NCBI RefSeq assembly: GCF_002979475.1
Contig: NZ_PCOY01000006.1
Span: 112,683 to 176,682, forward strand
Reading direction: 5' to 3'
Origin: Microbacterium sp. MYb62
Lineage (GTDB): Bacteria > Actinomycetota > Actinomycetes > Actinomycetales > Microbacteriaceae
DNA length: 64,000 bases
The notes beneath the pieces are model-generated. The model searched no databases. It was given only the letters and a program-made list of their open reading frames with translations, and was not told the origin of the DNA. The position numbers and the translations under genes were made by a program. Below are positions 8,702 to 18,876 of this stretch, one piece after another. Numbering within the stretch: position 1 is the stretch's first letter; every line of letters starts with the position of its first letter.

Positions 8702-10174
8702 TCATGCCTCCGTGTGGGATGCTGCGGCGAAGGCGACGATCGATCGGACCATCGCCCCGGTGGGACCCTTCTCAGTGAAGCCGTAGGCGGAACCGGCGTG
8801 CTCGCCGGAACCGGCGATGTCGAGATGCACCCACGGGATACGCGGTGCGTCGTCGGCATCCGAGGTTCGCCCGACGAACCGGCGCAGGAACAGGCCGGCG
8901 AACGAGGCGCCGCCCATCCGGTCGCTCATGTTCGCGTTCTGCAGATCAGCGATGGGGGACTCGAGCGACTCCTCCATGTAGTCCGGTAGCGGCATGTGCC
9001 ACGCGGGCTCATCGACCAGGTCGGTCGCGGCGAGGAACTCGGCGACCGTGTCGTCGTCGCCGAACACGCCGGTGTGCCGGTGGCCGAGAGCGGCGACGAT
9101 TGCTCCCGTGAGGGTGGCCACGTCGATGATGACGTCCGGGTTCTCGCGGCTCGCGGCGACGAGGCCGTCGGCGAGGACGAGTCGGCCCTCGGCGTCGGTG
9201 TTGTTGACCTCGACGGTCGTGCCGTCGAGGATGCGGATGACGTCGCCGGGGCGCAGCGCGCGGCCGGAGGGCATGTTGTCGGTGATGCAGAGCCAGGCGG
9301 TCACGTGGACCGGGAGGCCGAGCGTCGCGATCGCGCGGATCGCCGCGAGCGAGGTGGCGGCGCCCGCCATGTCGAACTTCATGCCGACCATCGATGCGGC
9401 GGGCTTCAGCGACAGGCCGCCGGTGTCGAAGGTGATGCCTTTGCCGACCAGGGCGATGTGCCGTGTCGCATCCGCAGGGGAGTAGTCGAGTCGTACGAGC
9501 CGCGGGGGACGGTCCGAGCCCTGTCCGACGCCCAGTATGCCGCCGAATCCCTGGTCGGCGAGCGCCTTCTCGTCGAGGATGTCGACGGTCACTTCGAGGT
9601 CGGCGACACTGTCGGCCGCGCTCTGCGCGAGCTGTGCGGGACTCTGCCACTCTGCGGGGACGTTCACGAGGTCCTTGATGAGAGCGACCGCGTCACCGAT
9701 GGCTTGCGCGTGTGCGACGTCGTCATCGCTGAGGTCCGCGTGGAGCGTGACCGCAACGGCGCGGGTCTTGCCCTTCTCGGTGCGGTATCCGTCGAACCGG
9801 TGTCCGCCGAGCACTGCCCCCTCGGCCGCCGCGGCGGCGAACGAGTCGAGGCCGTCGGCGAGAGCGACCGCGACGTGGTCGAATCCGGTCAGGGAGCGCA
9901 GTGCGGCGCCGGTCGCGTTGCGCACCGCCGCGGCATCGGGCTTGGCACCCGCCCCCACGACGGCGAACGGCAGCGAGGTCACCTCCGGCGCGTGCACCCG
10001 GACGAAGGACCCGGCAGAGCCGGTGAATCCGATACCCGCCAAGGTATCGGCGAGGCCGGGATACGCGGCCAGCGATTCCGCCGATTCGGGGAGGGTGGTC
10101 ACGACGAGCACTGCGGCATCTGCAGCGCTTCCGGGGAAATGATCGGTTGTGTGCGAGAGCGCGGGAAGCGTCAT
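8702..10174 (-). CDS. pepA: Leucyl aminopeptidase (M17)
   Basis: Cytosolic dinuclear-metal exopeptidase that removes N-terminal residues. 490 residues. The variable N-terminal domain is followed by the M17 catalytic domain with GKGITFDTGGLSLKP (metal Lys and Asp), KFDMAGAA, and the signature NTDAEGRLVLADGL. Its stop is 3 bp from the lpdA start. A pepA-type gene beside the lipoyl enzymes is also seen at the mycobacterial dlaT locus. Confidence 0.95.
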   Translation of the reverse strand: MTLPALSHTTDHFPGSAADAAVLVVTTLPESAESLAAYPGLADTLAGIGFTGSAGSFVRVHAPEVTSLPFAVVGAGAKPDAAAVRNATGAALRSLTGFDHVAVALADGLDSFAAAAAEGAVLGGHRFDGYRTEKGKTRAVAVTLHADLSDDDVAHAQAIGDAVALIKDLVNVPAEWQSPAQLAQSAADSVADLEVTVDILDEKALADQGFGGILGVGQGSDRPPRLVRLDYSPADATRHIALVGKGITFDTGGLSLKPAASMVGMKFDMAGAATSLAAIRAIATLGLPVHVTAWLCITDNMPSGRALRPGDVIRILDGTTVEVNNTDAEGRLVLADGLVAASRENPDVIIDVATLTGAIVAALGHRHTGVFGDDDTVAEFLAATDLVDEPAWHMPLPDYMEESLESPIADLQNANMSDRMGGASFAGLFLRRFVGRTSDADDAPRIPWVHLDIAGSGEHAGSAYGFTEKGPTGAMVRSIVAFAAASHTEA

Positions 10175-10275
10175 GACTCCATCCTAGGATCTCCGCCGCA
10201 GCATGGTCGCGCGCCCCGGTTGCGCGTGTTCGCTCTCAGCATGATGCTCCGCGCCCCGGTATCCGGACCTGCTCG

Positions 10276-10281
10276 TAGCAT
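10276..10281 (+). promoter_or_regulatory. -10 element TAGCAT, near-leaderless start of the PAC2 gene
   Basis: TAGCAT ends 6 nt before the ATG at 10288. A GGAGA overlaps the same gap, so either a very short leader or leaderless initiation is possible. Confidence 0.45.
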
Positions 10282-10287
10282 GGAGAC

Positions 10288-11229
10288 ATGCCCTTCTCCG
10301 GTGAGATCCATGACCGCGTCGCGAATGCGCCCGCAGTGCCGCACGGCCTGCCTCTGGTGCTGCTTCTCACCGGTTTCACCGACGCGGGCAGCGCCGTGTC
10401 CGGCCTGATCGATCACCTCCGTGAGACCTCATCGCCGGAGCCGATCGTCGTGTTCGAGAACGACGCCCTCCTGGACTATCGGGCACGCCGTCCGGTGATC
10501 TCCTTCGATCAGGACCACCTCACCGAGTTCAAGCCGCCGCGGCTCGAGCTGTCGCTCGCGACGGACGCACTCGGTCGTCCCTTCCTGCTCCTCGCCGGCT
10601 ACGAGCCCGACTTCGCGTGGAACCTCTTCGCGAGCACCGTTCTCGCCCTGGCCGCGGAGTTCGAGGTCTCCGGTCTGCACTGGGTGCACTCGATCGCCAT
10701 GCCCGTACCGCACACGCGCCCCATCGGCACGACGGTCAGCGGCAATCGCCGCGAGCTCACGGTCGCGCACTCGGTCTGGCGCCCGCGCACCCAGGTGCCC
10801 GCGACCGCAGGGCACCTCCTCGAGTTCCGGTTCGTCGAGCGCGGCGATCGCGCCGTGGGCTTCGTGCTGCTGGTGCCGCACTACCTCGCCGAGACCGAGA
10901 ATCCGGATGCCGTCATCGCCGCCGCCGAACGGCTGATGGCGTCGACCGGCCTCGTGCTGATGCTGGATGCCGTGCAGGAGCGTCGTGAGGACTACCTGGC
11001 GCGCGTCGACGAGCAGGTCGCCGGCAACGACGAGCTCCAGCAGATGGTGCACAACCTCGAACGGCGCTATGACGCCTACATGGCCGGCCGGAACCCCGAC
11101 GACGACTCGTACGACGAGGGCGGATTCAGCGAGCGGGACCTTCCCAGCGCCGATGAACTGGCCGCCGAGCTGGAGCGCTATCTGGCCTCGCGCCCTTCCG
11201 GCGATGAGGACAAGCCGGGCCGCGGTTGA
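10288..11229 (+). CDS. PAC2 family protein
   Basis: 313 residues of the PAC2 (proteasome-assembly-chaperone-like) family: VLLLTGFTDAGSAVSGLIDHL at the N-terminus, DYRARRPVISFDQDHL, LLAGYEPDFAWNLFAS, and the GLHWVHSIAMPVPHTRP segment. Actinobacterial members are conserved near sigA and peptidase genes. A link to proteasome or Pup biology has been suggested for the family but is not shown. The C-terminal ~50 residues are acidic and probably unstructured. Promoter element at 10276. Confidence 0.85.
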   Translation: MPFSGEIHDRVANAPAVPHGLPLVLLLTGFTDAGSAVSGLIDHLRETSSPEPIVVFENDALLDYRARRPVISFDQDHLTEFKPPRLELSLATDALGRPFLLLAGYEPDFAWNLFASTVLALAAEFEVSGLHWVHSIAMPVPHTRPIGTTVSGNRRELTVAHSVWRPRTQVPATAGHLLEFRFVERGDRAVGFVLLVPHYLAETENPDAVIAAAERLMASTGLVLMLDAVQERREDYLARVDEQVAGNDELQQMVHNLERRYDAYMAGRNPDDDSYDEGGFSERDLPSADELAAELERYLASRPSGDEDKPGRG

Positions 11230-11397
11230 GACGGATCCACGAGAACTTCGTCGGAATGCGTCCGCATCGCCACACGTGTGCGATACTAGGACTCTGACCC
11301 GTTGTCAATCAGTGTTTTCGAGCGCTGGACTTGACAAGGGTCTTACTAGTGTCCGAAATGTCCCGGGGCTACACAGCAGCTCCGTGAAAGGCGAAAC
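11230..11397 (+). promoter_or_regulatory. Upstream region of sigA
   Basis: 168 bp without a gene. It holds a consensus TTGACA at 11331 and several TAG-type hexamers (TACTAG at 11285 and 11344), but no -10 at the usual 16-18 bp from the TTGACA. More than one promoter is likely. I cannot assign the start site. Ribosome site GAAAGGCG lies just before the GTG at 11398. Confidence 0.4.
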
Positions 11398-12632
<1,235 letters not shown>

Positions 12633-12636
<4 letters not shown>

Positions 12637-13328
12637 GCCAGGCGAACGACGGCAAGGCACTCGAGGCGAGCGTCGACGGCAAGAGCTATGCGCGCATTCC
12701 GCTGCGTACTCGCGTCGTCATGCCCGAAGACGATCTCGACGCGATCATCACGGAGTACGCGAAGGACGCGGTGCAGCCGGGAGACCTGCTGTTCGTGACC
12801 GAGAAGATCGTCGCGATCACACAGGGACGCTCGTACCGTCTCGATGAGATCAAGCCCCGCAGACTCGCTCTGTTCCTCTCGAAGTACGTCACGCGCACGC
12901 CCTACGGCATCGGTCTCGGCATGCCGGAGACGATGGAGATGGCGCTTCGGGAGTGCGGAACGCCGCGGATCCTGTTCGCGTCCGCCGTGGCGGCGGTGAC
13001 CAAGGCATTCGGTCGTCGTGGCGACTTCTATCGCATCGCGGGAGACAAAGCCCGAGCCATCGACGGTCCGACCAAGCACACCATTCCTCCGTACAACGAG
13101 GCGGTCGTGCTCGGTCCGAAGGATCCCGACGGTGTGGCCGCGCGTGTGAAGGCACTGATCGGCGGTCAGGCGGAGGTCGCCGTGGTCGACATCAACGACC
13201 TCGGTGGGAACATCCTCGGCTCGACTCTCGACAAGGACGGCGAGCGTCGCCTCGTCAAGATCCTCGGAGACAACCCGCTGGGCCAGGGCCTCGAGTCCAC
13301 CCCGCTCGGGATCGTTCGCGCGGTCTGA
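12633..13328 (+). CDS. CofE-like (coenzyme F420-0:L-glutamate ligase family) protein
   Basis: 231 residues resembling the COG1478 amide ligase fold: [35 protein letters not shown] (family form 'GDvlvvtsKvvS..eGR'), [18 protein letters not shown] and a [14 protein letters not shown] segment where family members have D-T..R.G. CofE adds gamma-linked glutamates to F420-0 using GTP. No other F420 gene is in the window and the motif residues are divergent, so another gamma-glutamyl or amide ligation is possible. Its ATG overlaps the sigA stop (ATGA), implying coupled translation with the housekeeping sigma factor. Confidence 0.65.
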
Positions 13329-13343
13329 CCCGTCAGTTCACGA

Positions 13344-13378
13344 AGAAGGCCCCGGATGCTCGGCATCCGGGGCCTTCT
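13344..13378. terminator. Bidirectional hairpin between the CofE-like and ATP-grasp genes
   Basis: A perfect 16-bp stem (13344-13359 with 13363-13378) with a TCG loop lies between convergent genes. The plus-strand 3' arm ends in CCTTCT. Confidence 0.8.
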
Positions 13379-13385
13379 CGCTGTC

Positions 13386-14402
13386 TCAGAAGCCGATGAC
13401 CTCGCGGTAGCGGGGCTTGTGACCGGTGCGGATGCCGGTGACGCTGGGCTTGTTCTCGTACACGCCTGCACCCCAGTTGCCCTCCACGAGCACGGGGCCG
13501 TCAGGCGAGACGACGATGTCCCACCCGACGTACTGCACCTGCGGCACGACGCGGGCGACCGCGTCGATGAACGCCCGCACCTCGTCCATGTAGGGCAGCT
13601 GGAAGTCGGCGATGCGGAACCCGGAATCCGGATGAGTCTCGTGCACATGGCCGTGGGAGTCGTATCCGGCGCCGACCGCATGACCGTTCTCGTCGAGCAT
13701 CGTGTAGAAGCCCCCGAACGTCATCTGATCGCTCACGGCTCCGCGCCCGAACTTCTGCGCCATCGCGAGGATGTGCGCCTTCTCGCCGTCGAAGAAGGCC
13801 GTGATGCGGGTCGTGTTGACGGTGCCGGGGCACACCGCCGCGAGAGCGTCGTGCTGACGGATCACTTCTTCGATCAGGAGTTCGCCCCGCTCCAGGAGTC
13901 CGCGATGGAACGCGGTCCAGTCCTCGATCTCGGAGGCGTGGTAGCGGTGCACGCCGGTGCCCGCCTGACCCACCGGCTCTTTCGTGACGATCGTGCCGAG
14001 GCGCTCGGTGAGCTCGCGGACCGCGTCCGCGTTGCCTTCTTCGACGACCATCCACTCGCGCTTGAGGAAAGGGGAGAACTGCTTGTCGAACTCGACCTTG
14101 TCCTGGAAGATCCACCGGTAGTCCGGGTGGTCGTACCGCTGCGAGAGCTGGTTCGACACGGGGTGCGTCATGAACGTCTCGCGCTCGGCCTTGTTCAGCA
14201 TGGCGAAGTCGCAGTCGATGTAGTCCTGGAACCCGACGTTGTGCCGGGCGGCGGACCAGAGCATGTCGATCACGATGGCGGGAACGGCCTTGTGGTGCTG
14301 CGCCGAAGCCTCCTTGGCGCGTTCCACCACCGAACCGACATCGATGCGGCGGGCGCGCCCCAGCAGGTAGCGGATGCGGGGCGCGAGGGAAAGACGGGAC
14401 AT
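13386..14402 (-). CDS. Sugar-transfer-associated ATP-grasp protein
   Basis: 338 residues of the ATP-grasp group found with sugar-transfer and cell-surface loci (PF14397-like). The N-terminal helical part is followed by DKVEFDKQFSPFLKREWM, the nucleotide-binding IVTKEPVGQAGTGVHRY, GELLIEEVIRQH, CPGTVNTTRITAF, and the metal-binding end YVGWDIVVSPDGPVLVEGNW. ATP-grasp enzymes join a carboxylate to an amine or thiol through an acyl phosphate. The substrate is unknown. The gene is convergent with the CofE-like ligase and divergent from the Alr-like pair, so cell-wall or surface modification is a reasonable guess only. Confidence 0.75.
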   Translation of the reverse strand: MSRLSLAPRIRYLLGRARRIDVGSVVERAKEASAQHHKAVPAIVIDMLWSAARHNVGFQDYIDCDFAMLNKAERETFMTHPVSNQLSQRYDHPDYRWIFQDKVEFDKQFSPFLKREWMVVEEGNADAVRELTERLGTIVTKEPVGQAGTGVHRYHASEIEDWTAFHRGLLERGELLIEEVIRQHDALAAVCPGTVNTTRITAFFDGEKAHILAMAQKFGRGAVSDQMTFGGFYTMLDENGHAVGAGYDSHGHVHETHPDSGFRIADFQLPYMDEVRAFIDAVARVVPQVQYVGWDIVVSPDGPVLVEGNWGAGVYENKPSVTGIRTGHKPRYREVIGF

Positions 14403-14469
14403 GTGGCTCCAGGGTCGGGGTCCCCACCAGTCTACGGGGACCGCGAAGGTCGACCTGGGAGTCGGAAGC

Positions 14470-14475
14470 TAGGCT
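14470..14475 (+). promoter_or_regulatory. -10 element TAGGCT, near-leaderless start of the first Alr-like gene
   Basis: TAGGCT ends 7 nt before the GTG at 14483, with no Shine-Dalgarno sequence in the gap except GGGGC. Initiation at or next to the start codon is likely. Confidence 0.5.
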
Positions 14476-14482
14476 GGGGCAC

Positions 14483-15190
14483 GTGTGTGAGACGACCTCC
14501 AGCTCCCTTCCGCGGGCGATGATCTCCCGCTCGGCTCTGGCGGCGGGGGCCTCGGCGGCGGTGCGCGCCGGCGGTCGTGTCGCCGATCTCCGACGTGACG
14601 CCTGGGGACACGGCGTCCTCGCCGTCGCGCAGGCGGTCACCGCCGCCGGCGCGGAGCGTGTGCTCGTCGACGCCTCGGGAGAAGTCGAGGCGCTGCGCCT
14701 CGAGAGGATCGAGGGAATCATGACCGGCGTGCCGGACATCGACCCGCATCTCCTCTACGGGCTGCCCCGCGACGGCGGCGATGCTCTCATCGCGCGACCG
14801 GCGATGCGCCTCACCGGCCGTGTTCTCTCCACCAAGCGGCTTCGGGTCGGTGACGCGGTCTCCTACGGGTACGCCTATCGTGCTACCGCGGAGACGACGG
14901 TGGCGCTCGTCACGGGGGGATACGCGCAGGGCATCGTCCGCGCGCTCGGAAATCGCGCGCACGTCGAGGTCGGCCACGTCGCGAGGCGCATCGTCGGCCG
15001 GGTCGCGATGGACGTCTGCGTCGTCGACCTCGAGGGCGACGACGCGGAGGTCGGCACGGAAGTCACCTACTTCGGCGGCGAAGGCCCTGCGAGGCAGGCC
15101 ATCATGCGGTGGGCAGCGGTCACGGGCATGGGCGCTGCAGAGCTCGCCACCGTCGCCGGTGCGCACGCGGTGCGGGGGTGGGAGGCATGA
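14483..15190 (+). CDS. Alanine-racemase-like protein A: shortened barrel, keeps the C-terminal domain Tyr
   Basis: 235 residues against about 370 for alanine racemase. The N-terminus still aligns with the PLP barrel start, but the K-A-D-A-Y-G-H-G motif reads R37-R-D-A-W-G-H-G, so the PLP lysine is Arg. After residue ~80 most of the barrel is missing and the C-terminal beta domain begins (RPAMRLTGRVLSTKRLRVGDAVSYG). That domain keeps Tyr147 in GGYAQG, the position of the second catalytic base, and Met176-Asp177 in GRVAMD. The stop overlaps the next Alr-like gene by 4 bp. Not a frameshift of one gene, since both have barrel starts and C-terminal domains. Alone it should be inactive. Confidence 0.8.
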   Translation: MCETTSSSLPRAMISRSALAAGASAAVRAGGRVADLRRDAWGHGVLAVAQAVTAAGAERVLVDASGEVEALRLERIEGIMTGVPDIDPHLLYGLPRDGGDALIARPAMRLTGRVLSTKRLRVGDAVSYGYAYRATAETTVALVTGGYAQGIVRALGNRAHVEVGHVARRIVGRVAMDVCVVDLEGDDAEVGTEVTYFGGEGPARQAIMRWAAVTGMGAAELATVAGAHAVRGWEA

Positions 15191-16227
15191 CGCGCCCGGA
15201 GCTGCGTCTGAGCAGCAGAGTCCTGCATGCGAACATCGACGCGGTGCGTGCGCGGATAGATCCGTCGACGCTGATGCTCGTGCTCAAGGACGATGCCTAC
15301 GGTCACGGGCTCTCGTGGGCGGTGGAGTCCGCCCTCGAAGCGGGCGTCGAGTGGTTCGGCAGTTACGACATCCGCAGCGCATTGGCTGTGCGCCGGGTCG
15401 CCGGGGGTGATGCCAGGATCTTCGCCTGGGTCACGTCGACGGACCTGGAGATCGACGATGCGCTGCTGCAGAAGATCGACCTCGGCGTCGGCACCATCGA
15501 CTATCTCCGCCGCATCATCGCTCGTGCGGAGGCACTCGGCACAAGTGCCAGGGTGCATCTGAAGATCGACACGGGTCTGCACCGCAACGGCATCCTCCCC
15601 GATGACTGGTCGGCGGCCGTGGCCGAGGCGCGGCGCGCAGAGCGAGCGGGGCTCTTGGCGCTGGAAGGCGTGTGGAGCCACATCGCGGAAGCGAGCGATG
15701 CGGACGACGATGACGCTCAGGAGTCGTTCCTCGAAGCCGTCCGCATCGTGGGGGAGTCCGGGCCGATACCCGCGGCCCTGCACCTGACGGCGTCGGCAGC
15801 CTCGTGGTGGCGCCCCGAGCTGCGCGGCACGCTGTCGCGCATCGGCGCGTTCTGCTACGGAATCCGCTCGGCCGAGGGGCCGGAGCTCGACGGGATCGTT
15901 CCCGCGGCGGCCCTCGTCACCACGGTCATCGACGTCGGCGAAGGCGGAGTGACGATCGGAATCGGCAGCTTCGACGGGTTGCCTTCCACCCTGGCCGGGG
16001 CGCTCGTGGGCACACCCGGCGGAGCGCGAACGCTCACGTCGATCGGCCACACGGATTCTCACGTCGAGGGCTGGCCGGGGGCACGCCTCGGAGACGAGGT
16101 CGTCCTGTTCGGCGCGGGGGAGTGCGGCGAGACCTCGGCGACGACCCTCGCCGAGCGGATCGATACCGTGGGCGAGGAGATCCTCACCCGCCTCACACCG
16201 CGCGTGCGAAGGGTCGTCGTCGACTGA
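15187..16227 (+). CDS. Alanine-racemase-like protein B: keeps the PLP lysine, lacks the Tyr
   Basis: 346 residues with a full N-terminal PLP barrel: Lys34 in VLKDDAYGHG, KIDTGLHRNGI, the TLSRIGAFCYGI segment with the PLP-contacting Arg. The C-terminal domain is eroded: the G-Y-x-D-G catalytic Tyr motif reads GSFDG (Ser261), and the M-D pair is Thr289-Asp290. In alanine racemase the Lys and Tyr of one active site come from different subunits of the dimer, so this protein and its coupled neighbour carry complementary halves. ATG overlaps the previous stop (ATGA) with GGAGG upstream. It may be annotated as alanine racemase; substrate unknown. Confidence 0.8.
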   Translation: MTRPELRLSSRVLHANIDAVRARIDPSTLMLVLKDDAYGHGLSWAVESALEAGVEWFGSYDIRSALAVRRVAGGDARIFAWVTSTDLEIDDALLQKIDLGVGTIDYLRRIIARAEALGTSARVHLKIDTGLHRNGILPDDWSAAVAEARRAERAGLLALEGVWSHIAEASDADDDDAQESFLEAVRIVGESGPIPAALHLTASAASWWRPELRGTLSRIGAFCYGIRSAEGPELDGIVPAAALVTTVIDVGEGGVTIGIGSFDGLPSTLAGALVGTPGGARTLTSIGHTDSHVEGWPGARLGDEVVLFGAGECGETSATTLAERIDTVGEEILTRLTPRVRRVVVD

Positions 16228-16267
16228 CCGAGGTCAGCGCGATCGGCGGACCGGAGTCAGGTCCTGA

Positions 16268-16486
16268 TCAGACCGTCTCGACGAGACGGGCGGTCTCGTC
16301 GTGCCAGCTGGTGGCGATGCTGCGGAGCTTCTCTTCGTACTTGCGGCCATGGTGGGCGCAGAACAGAAGCTCGGATCCGTTGACCTCAGCGGCGATGTAC
16401 GCCTGAGCGCCGCAGGAATCACAACGATCCATAGCGGTCAGGCGGAACTCGACGGTGGAGGTGTCACGTTCGGTCGTTGCGTTCAT
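16268..16486 (-). CDS. Small zinc-finger protein, DUF7455-type
   Basis: 72 residues from the ATG at 16486, which follows GAGG; the frame is open upstream but only from a weak GTG. Central CDSCGAQAY and FCAHHGRKYEEKL form a CxxC...CxxH metal-site pattern. Small proteins of this type are encoded near sigA and the topoisomerase genes in actinobacteria. A nucleic-acid or RNA-polymerase-binding role is possible but not shown. It is divergent from parE. Confidence 0.75.
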   Translation of the reverse strand: MNATTERDTSTVEFRLTAMDRCDSCGAQAYIAAEVNGSELLFCAHHGRKYEEKLRSIATSWHDETARLVETV

Positions 16487-16652
16487 CTCGGGCCTCCTCG
16501 GGTGTCGGCTTCGCTGGGGGATTTGCTCAATACAACCACGCTCCACCTGTACGCATGCCCGGTTTGCGGCGTGTTTCGCTCAGCGCGTACGCGACCACCG
16601 TGGAGTGGCCTGCCGCGGGGAGTGTCTGCGGAGCCGAGGGGGCTGGCGAGAT

Positions 16653-16658
16653 TAGACT
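16653..16658 (+). promoter_or_regulatory. -10 element TAGACT upstream of parE
   Basis: TAGACT ends 8 nt before the GTG at 16667, leaving room for only a very short leader that includes GGAG. Confidence 0.4.
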
Positions 16659-16666
16659 CGGAGATT

Positions 16667-18793
16667 GTGAATGCCGAGTACTCCGCCCATCATCTCCAGG
16701 TGCTTGAAGGCCTCGAGGCCGTCCGCAAGCGCCCAGGGATGTACATCGGGTCGAACGGGTCGCCCGGGCTCATGCACTGCCTCTGGGAGATCATCGACAA
16801 CTCCGTCGACGAGGCCGTCGCCGGCAACGGCACGAAGATCGACATCATCCTCCACGCCGACGGAAGCGTCGAGGTGCACGACCGTGGTCGCGGCATCCCG
16901 GTCGACGTCGAGCCGCGCACCGGTCTCACCGGCGTCGAGGTCGTCTACACGAAGCTGCACGCCGGCGGGAAGTTCGGCGGCGGCTCCTACGCCGCCTCCG
17001 GCGGACTCCACGGTGTCGGCGCTTCCGTCGTGAACGCGCTGTCCGAGCGGCTCGACGTCGAAGTGGATCGCGGGGGCAAGACATACGCGATGTCCTTCCA
17101 CCGCGGTGAACCCGGCATCTTCACCGACACCGGCGAGAAGCGCCCCGATGCGCCGTTCACCCCGTTCGAGGACAACAGCGAACTCCGCGTCATCGGCAAG
17201 GCGCCGCGCGGCGTCACCGGTACTCGTGTGCGCTACTGGGCCGACCGGCAGATCTTCACCAAGGATGCCGCCTTCCAGCTCGGCGAACTCGAGACCAGGG
17301 CGAGGCAGACGGCCTTCCTCGTTCCGGGGCTCGAGATCTTCGTCAAGGACGAACGCGCCGCCGGGCAGGTCATCCCCGTTCCGGATTCGGACGGCGAGAC
17401 GACCACCGTCGGGCCCACCGAGACCTCATACCTCTATGAGGGCGGGATCTCCGAGTTCGTCGACTTCCTCGCGATCGACCCGCCCGTCACCGACAACTGG
17501 CGCATCCAGGGCGAGGGCACCTTCAAGGAGACCGTTCCGGTGCTGCAGGCCGACGGCCACATGGTCGCCACCGAGGTCGAGCGCGTGTGCGCCGTCGACA
17601 TCGCGCTGCGCTGGGGGACCGGATACGACACCAAGGTCCGCTCGTTCGTCAACATCATCTCCACGCCCAAGGGGGGAACCCACCAGCAGGGTTTCGAGCA
17701 GGAGCTGCTCAAGGTGCTCCGCAGCCAGGTGGAGCAGAACGCCCGCCGGCTCAAGGTGGGCAACGACAAGCTCGAGAAGGACGACGTCCTCGCCGGGCTC
17801 ACGGCGGTGCTCACGGTGAACGTGCCCGAGCCGCAGTTCGAGGGCCAGACGAAGGAAGTGCTCGGCACACCGGCTGTGCGGCAGATCGTGGCGCAGGTGA
17901 TCCGCAAGGACCTCGCGCAGCGCTTCAGCTCCACCAAGCGCGACGACAAGAACCAGGCATCGCAGTTGCTGGACAAGATCGTCTCCGAGATGAAGGCACG
18001 CGTCTCCGCGCGTGCGCACAAGGAGACCCAGCGGCGCAAGAACGCGCTCGAGTCCTCGACGCTCCCGACCAAGCTCGTCGACTGCCGGACCAACGAGGTG
18101 GAGCGCAGCGAACTGTTCATCGTCGAGGGCGACTCGGCTCTCGGGACGGCGAAGAACGCGCGCAACAGCGAGTTCCAGGCACTGCTGCCGATTCGAGGGA
18201 AGATCCTCAACGTGCAGAAGGCTTCGGTCGGCGACATGCTGTCGAACACCGAGTGCGCGTCGATCATCCAGGTGATCGGGGCCGGCTCCGGCCGGACCTT
18301 CGACATCGATGCCGCTCGCTACGGCAAGATCATCCTGATGAGCGACGCCGACGTCGACGGCGCGCACATCCGCACCCTGCTGCTCACCCTGTTCTTCCGC
18401 TACATGCGGCCCCTGATCGAGCACGGGCGGGTGTTCGCGGCCGTCCCGCCCTTGCACCGGGTCATCGTGATGAACCCCGGATCGAAGCCGAACGAGACGA
18501 TCTACACGTACAGCGAGCAGGAGATGCATACGCTGCTCGCGAAGCTCCGCAAGGCGGGCAAGCGCTGGCACGAGCCGATCCAGCGCTACAAGGGACTCGG
18601 TGAGATGGACGCCGAGCAGCTGGCGAACACCACCATGGACCGCTCGGGTCGCCTGCTGCGCCGCGTGCGCATGGAGGACGCGGAAGCCGCAGGCCGCGTC
18701 TTCGAGCTGCTGATGGGCAACGAGGTCGCCCCGCGCCGTGAATTCATCATCGACTCCTCGGACCGACTTTCCCGCGAGTCGATCGACGCCTGA
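16667..18793 (+). CDS. parE: DNA topoisomerase IV subunit B (GyrB/ParE family)
   Basis: 708 residues from the GTG at 16667. ATPase domain: EGLEAVRKRPGMYIG, IIDNSVDEA (ATP Asn/Asp), GRGIPVDV, and GGLHGVGASVVNALS. The Toprim domain has IVEGDSALGTAKNARN, PIRGKILNVQK and the metal triad SDADVDGAHIRTLLL. The C-terminus has RYKGLGEMDAEQL. Called ParE rather than GyrB because it faces the ParC-type subunit below and because the Toprim motif reads EGDSALG rather than the gyrase EGDSAGG. Together they decatenate replicated chromosomes. No gene longer than this start is supported upstream. Confidence 0.9.
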   Translation: MNAEYSAHHLQVLEGLEAVRKRPGMYIGSNGSPGLMHCLWEIIDNSVDEAVAGNGTKIDIILHADGSVEVHDRGRGIPVDVEPRTGLTGVEVVYTKLHAGGKFGGGSYAASGGLHGVGASVVNALSERLDVEVDRGGKTYAMSFHRGEPGIFTDTGEKRPDAPFTPFEDNSELRVIGKAPRGVTGTRVRYWADRQIFTKDAAFQLGELETRARQTAFLVPGLEIFVKDERAAGQVIPVPDSDGETTTVGPTETSYLYEGGISEFVDFLAIDPPVTDNWRIQGEGTFKETVPVLQADGHMVATEVERVCAVDIALRWGTGYDTKVRSFVNIISTPKGGTHQQGFEQELLKVLRSQVEQNARRLKVGNDKLEKDDVLAGLTAVLTVNVPEPQFEGQTKEVLGTPAVRQIVAQVIRKDLAQRFSSTKRDDKNQASQLLDKIVSEMKARVSARAHKETQRRKNALESSTLPTKLVDCRTNEVERSELFIVEGDSALGTAKNARNSEFQALLPIRGKILNVQKASVGDMLSNTECASIIQVIGAGSGRTFDIDAARYGKIILMSDADVDGAHIRTLLLTLFFRYMRPLIEHGRVFAAVPPLHRVIVMNPGSKPNETIYTYSEQEMHTLLAKLRKAGKRWHEPIQRYKGLGEMDAEQLANTTMDRSGRLLRRVRMEDAEAAGRVFELLMGNEVAPRREFIIDSSDRLSRESIDA

Positions 18794-18800
18794 GGTCGGA

Positions 18801-18850
18801 TGCACGAAAGAAGCCGGCCCGGTGGACACCGGGCCGGCTTCTTTCGTGCA
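18801..18850. terminator. Perfect 24-bp inverted repeat between parE and parC
   Basis: 18801-18824 is the exact reverse complement of 18827-18850, with only 2 bp between. Both strands end in a pyrimidine run (CTTCTTTCG). A bidirectional terminator for the two convergent topoisomerase genes. Confidence 0.85.
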
Positions 18851-18876
18851 GGCGGTCATCCCGGCCTGGAGCGTGC

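Noticed and set aside
14483..16227. One alanine racemase gene broken by a frameshift
   Set aside because: Each frame has its own barrel-start motif and its own C-terminal domain, so they are two paralogues and not two pieces of one gene.
16667..18793. Calling this gene gyrB
   Set aside because: It is convergent with a ParC-type gene lacking the gyrase box, and its Toprim motif is not the gyrase form; the chance of a second gyrase is small but not nil.
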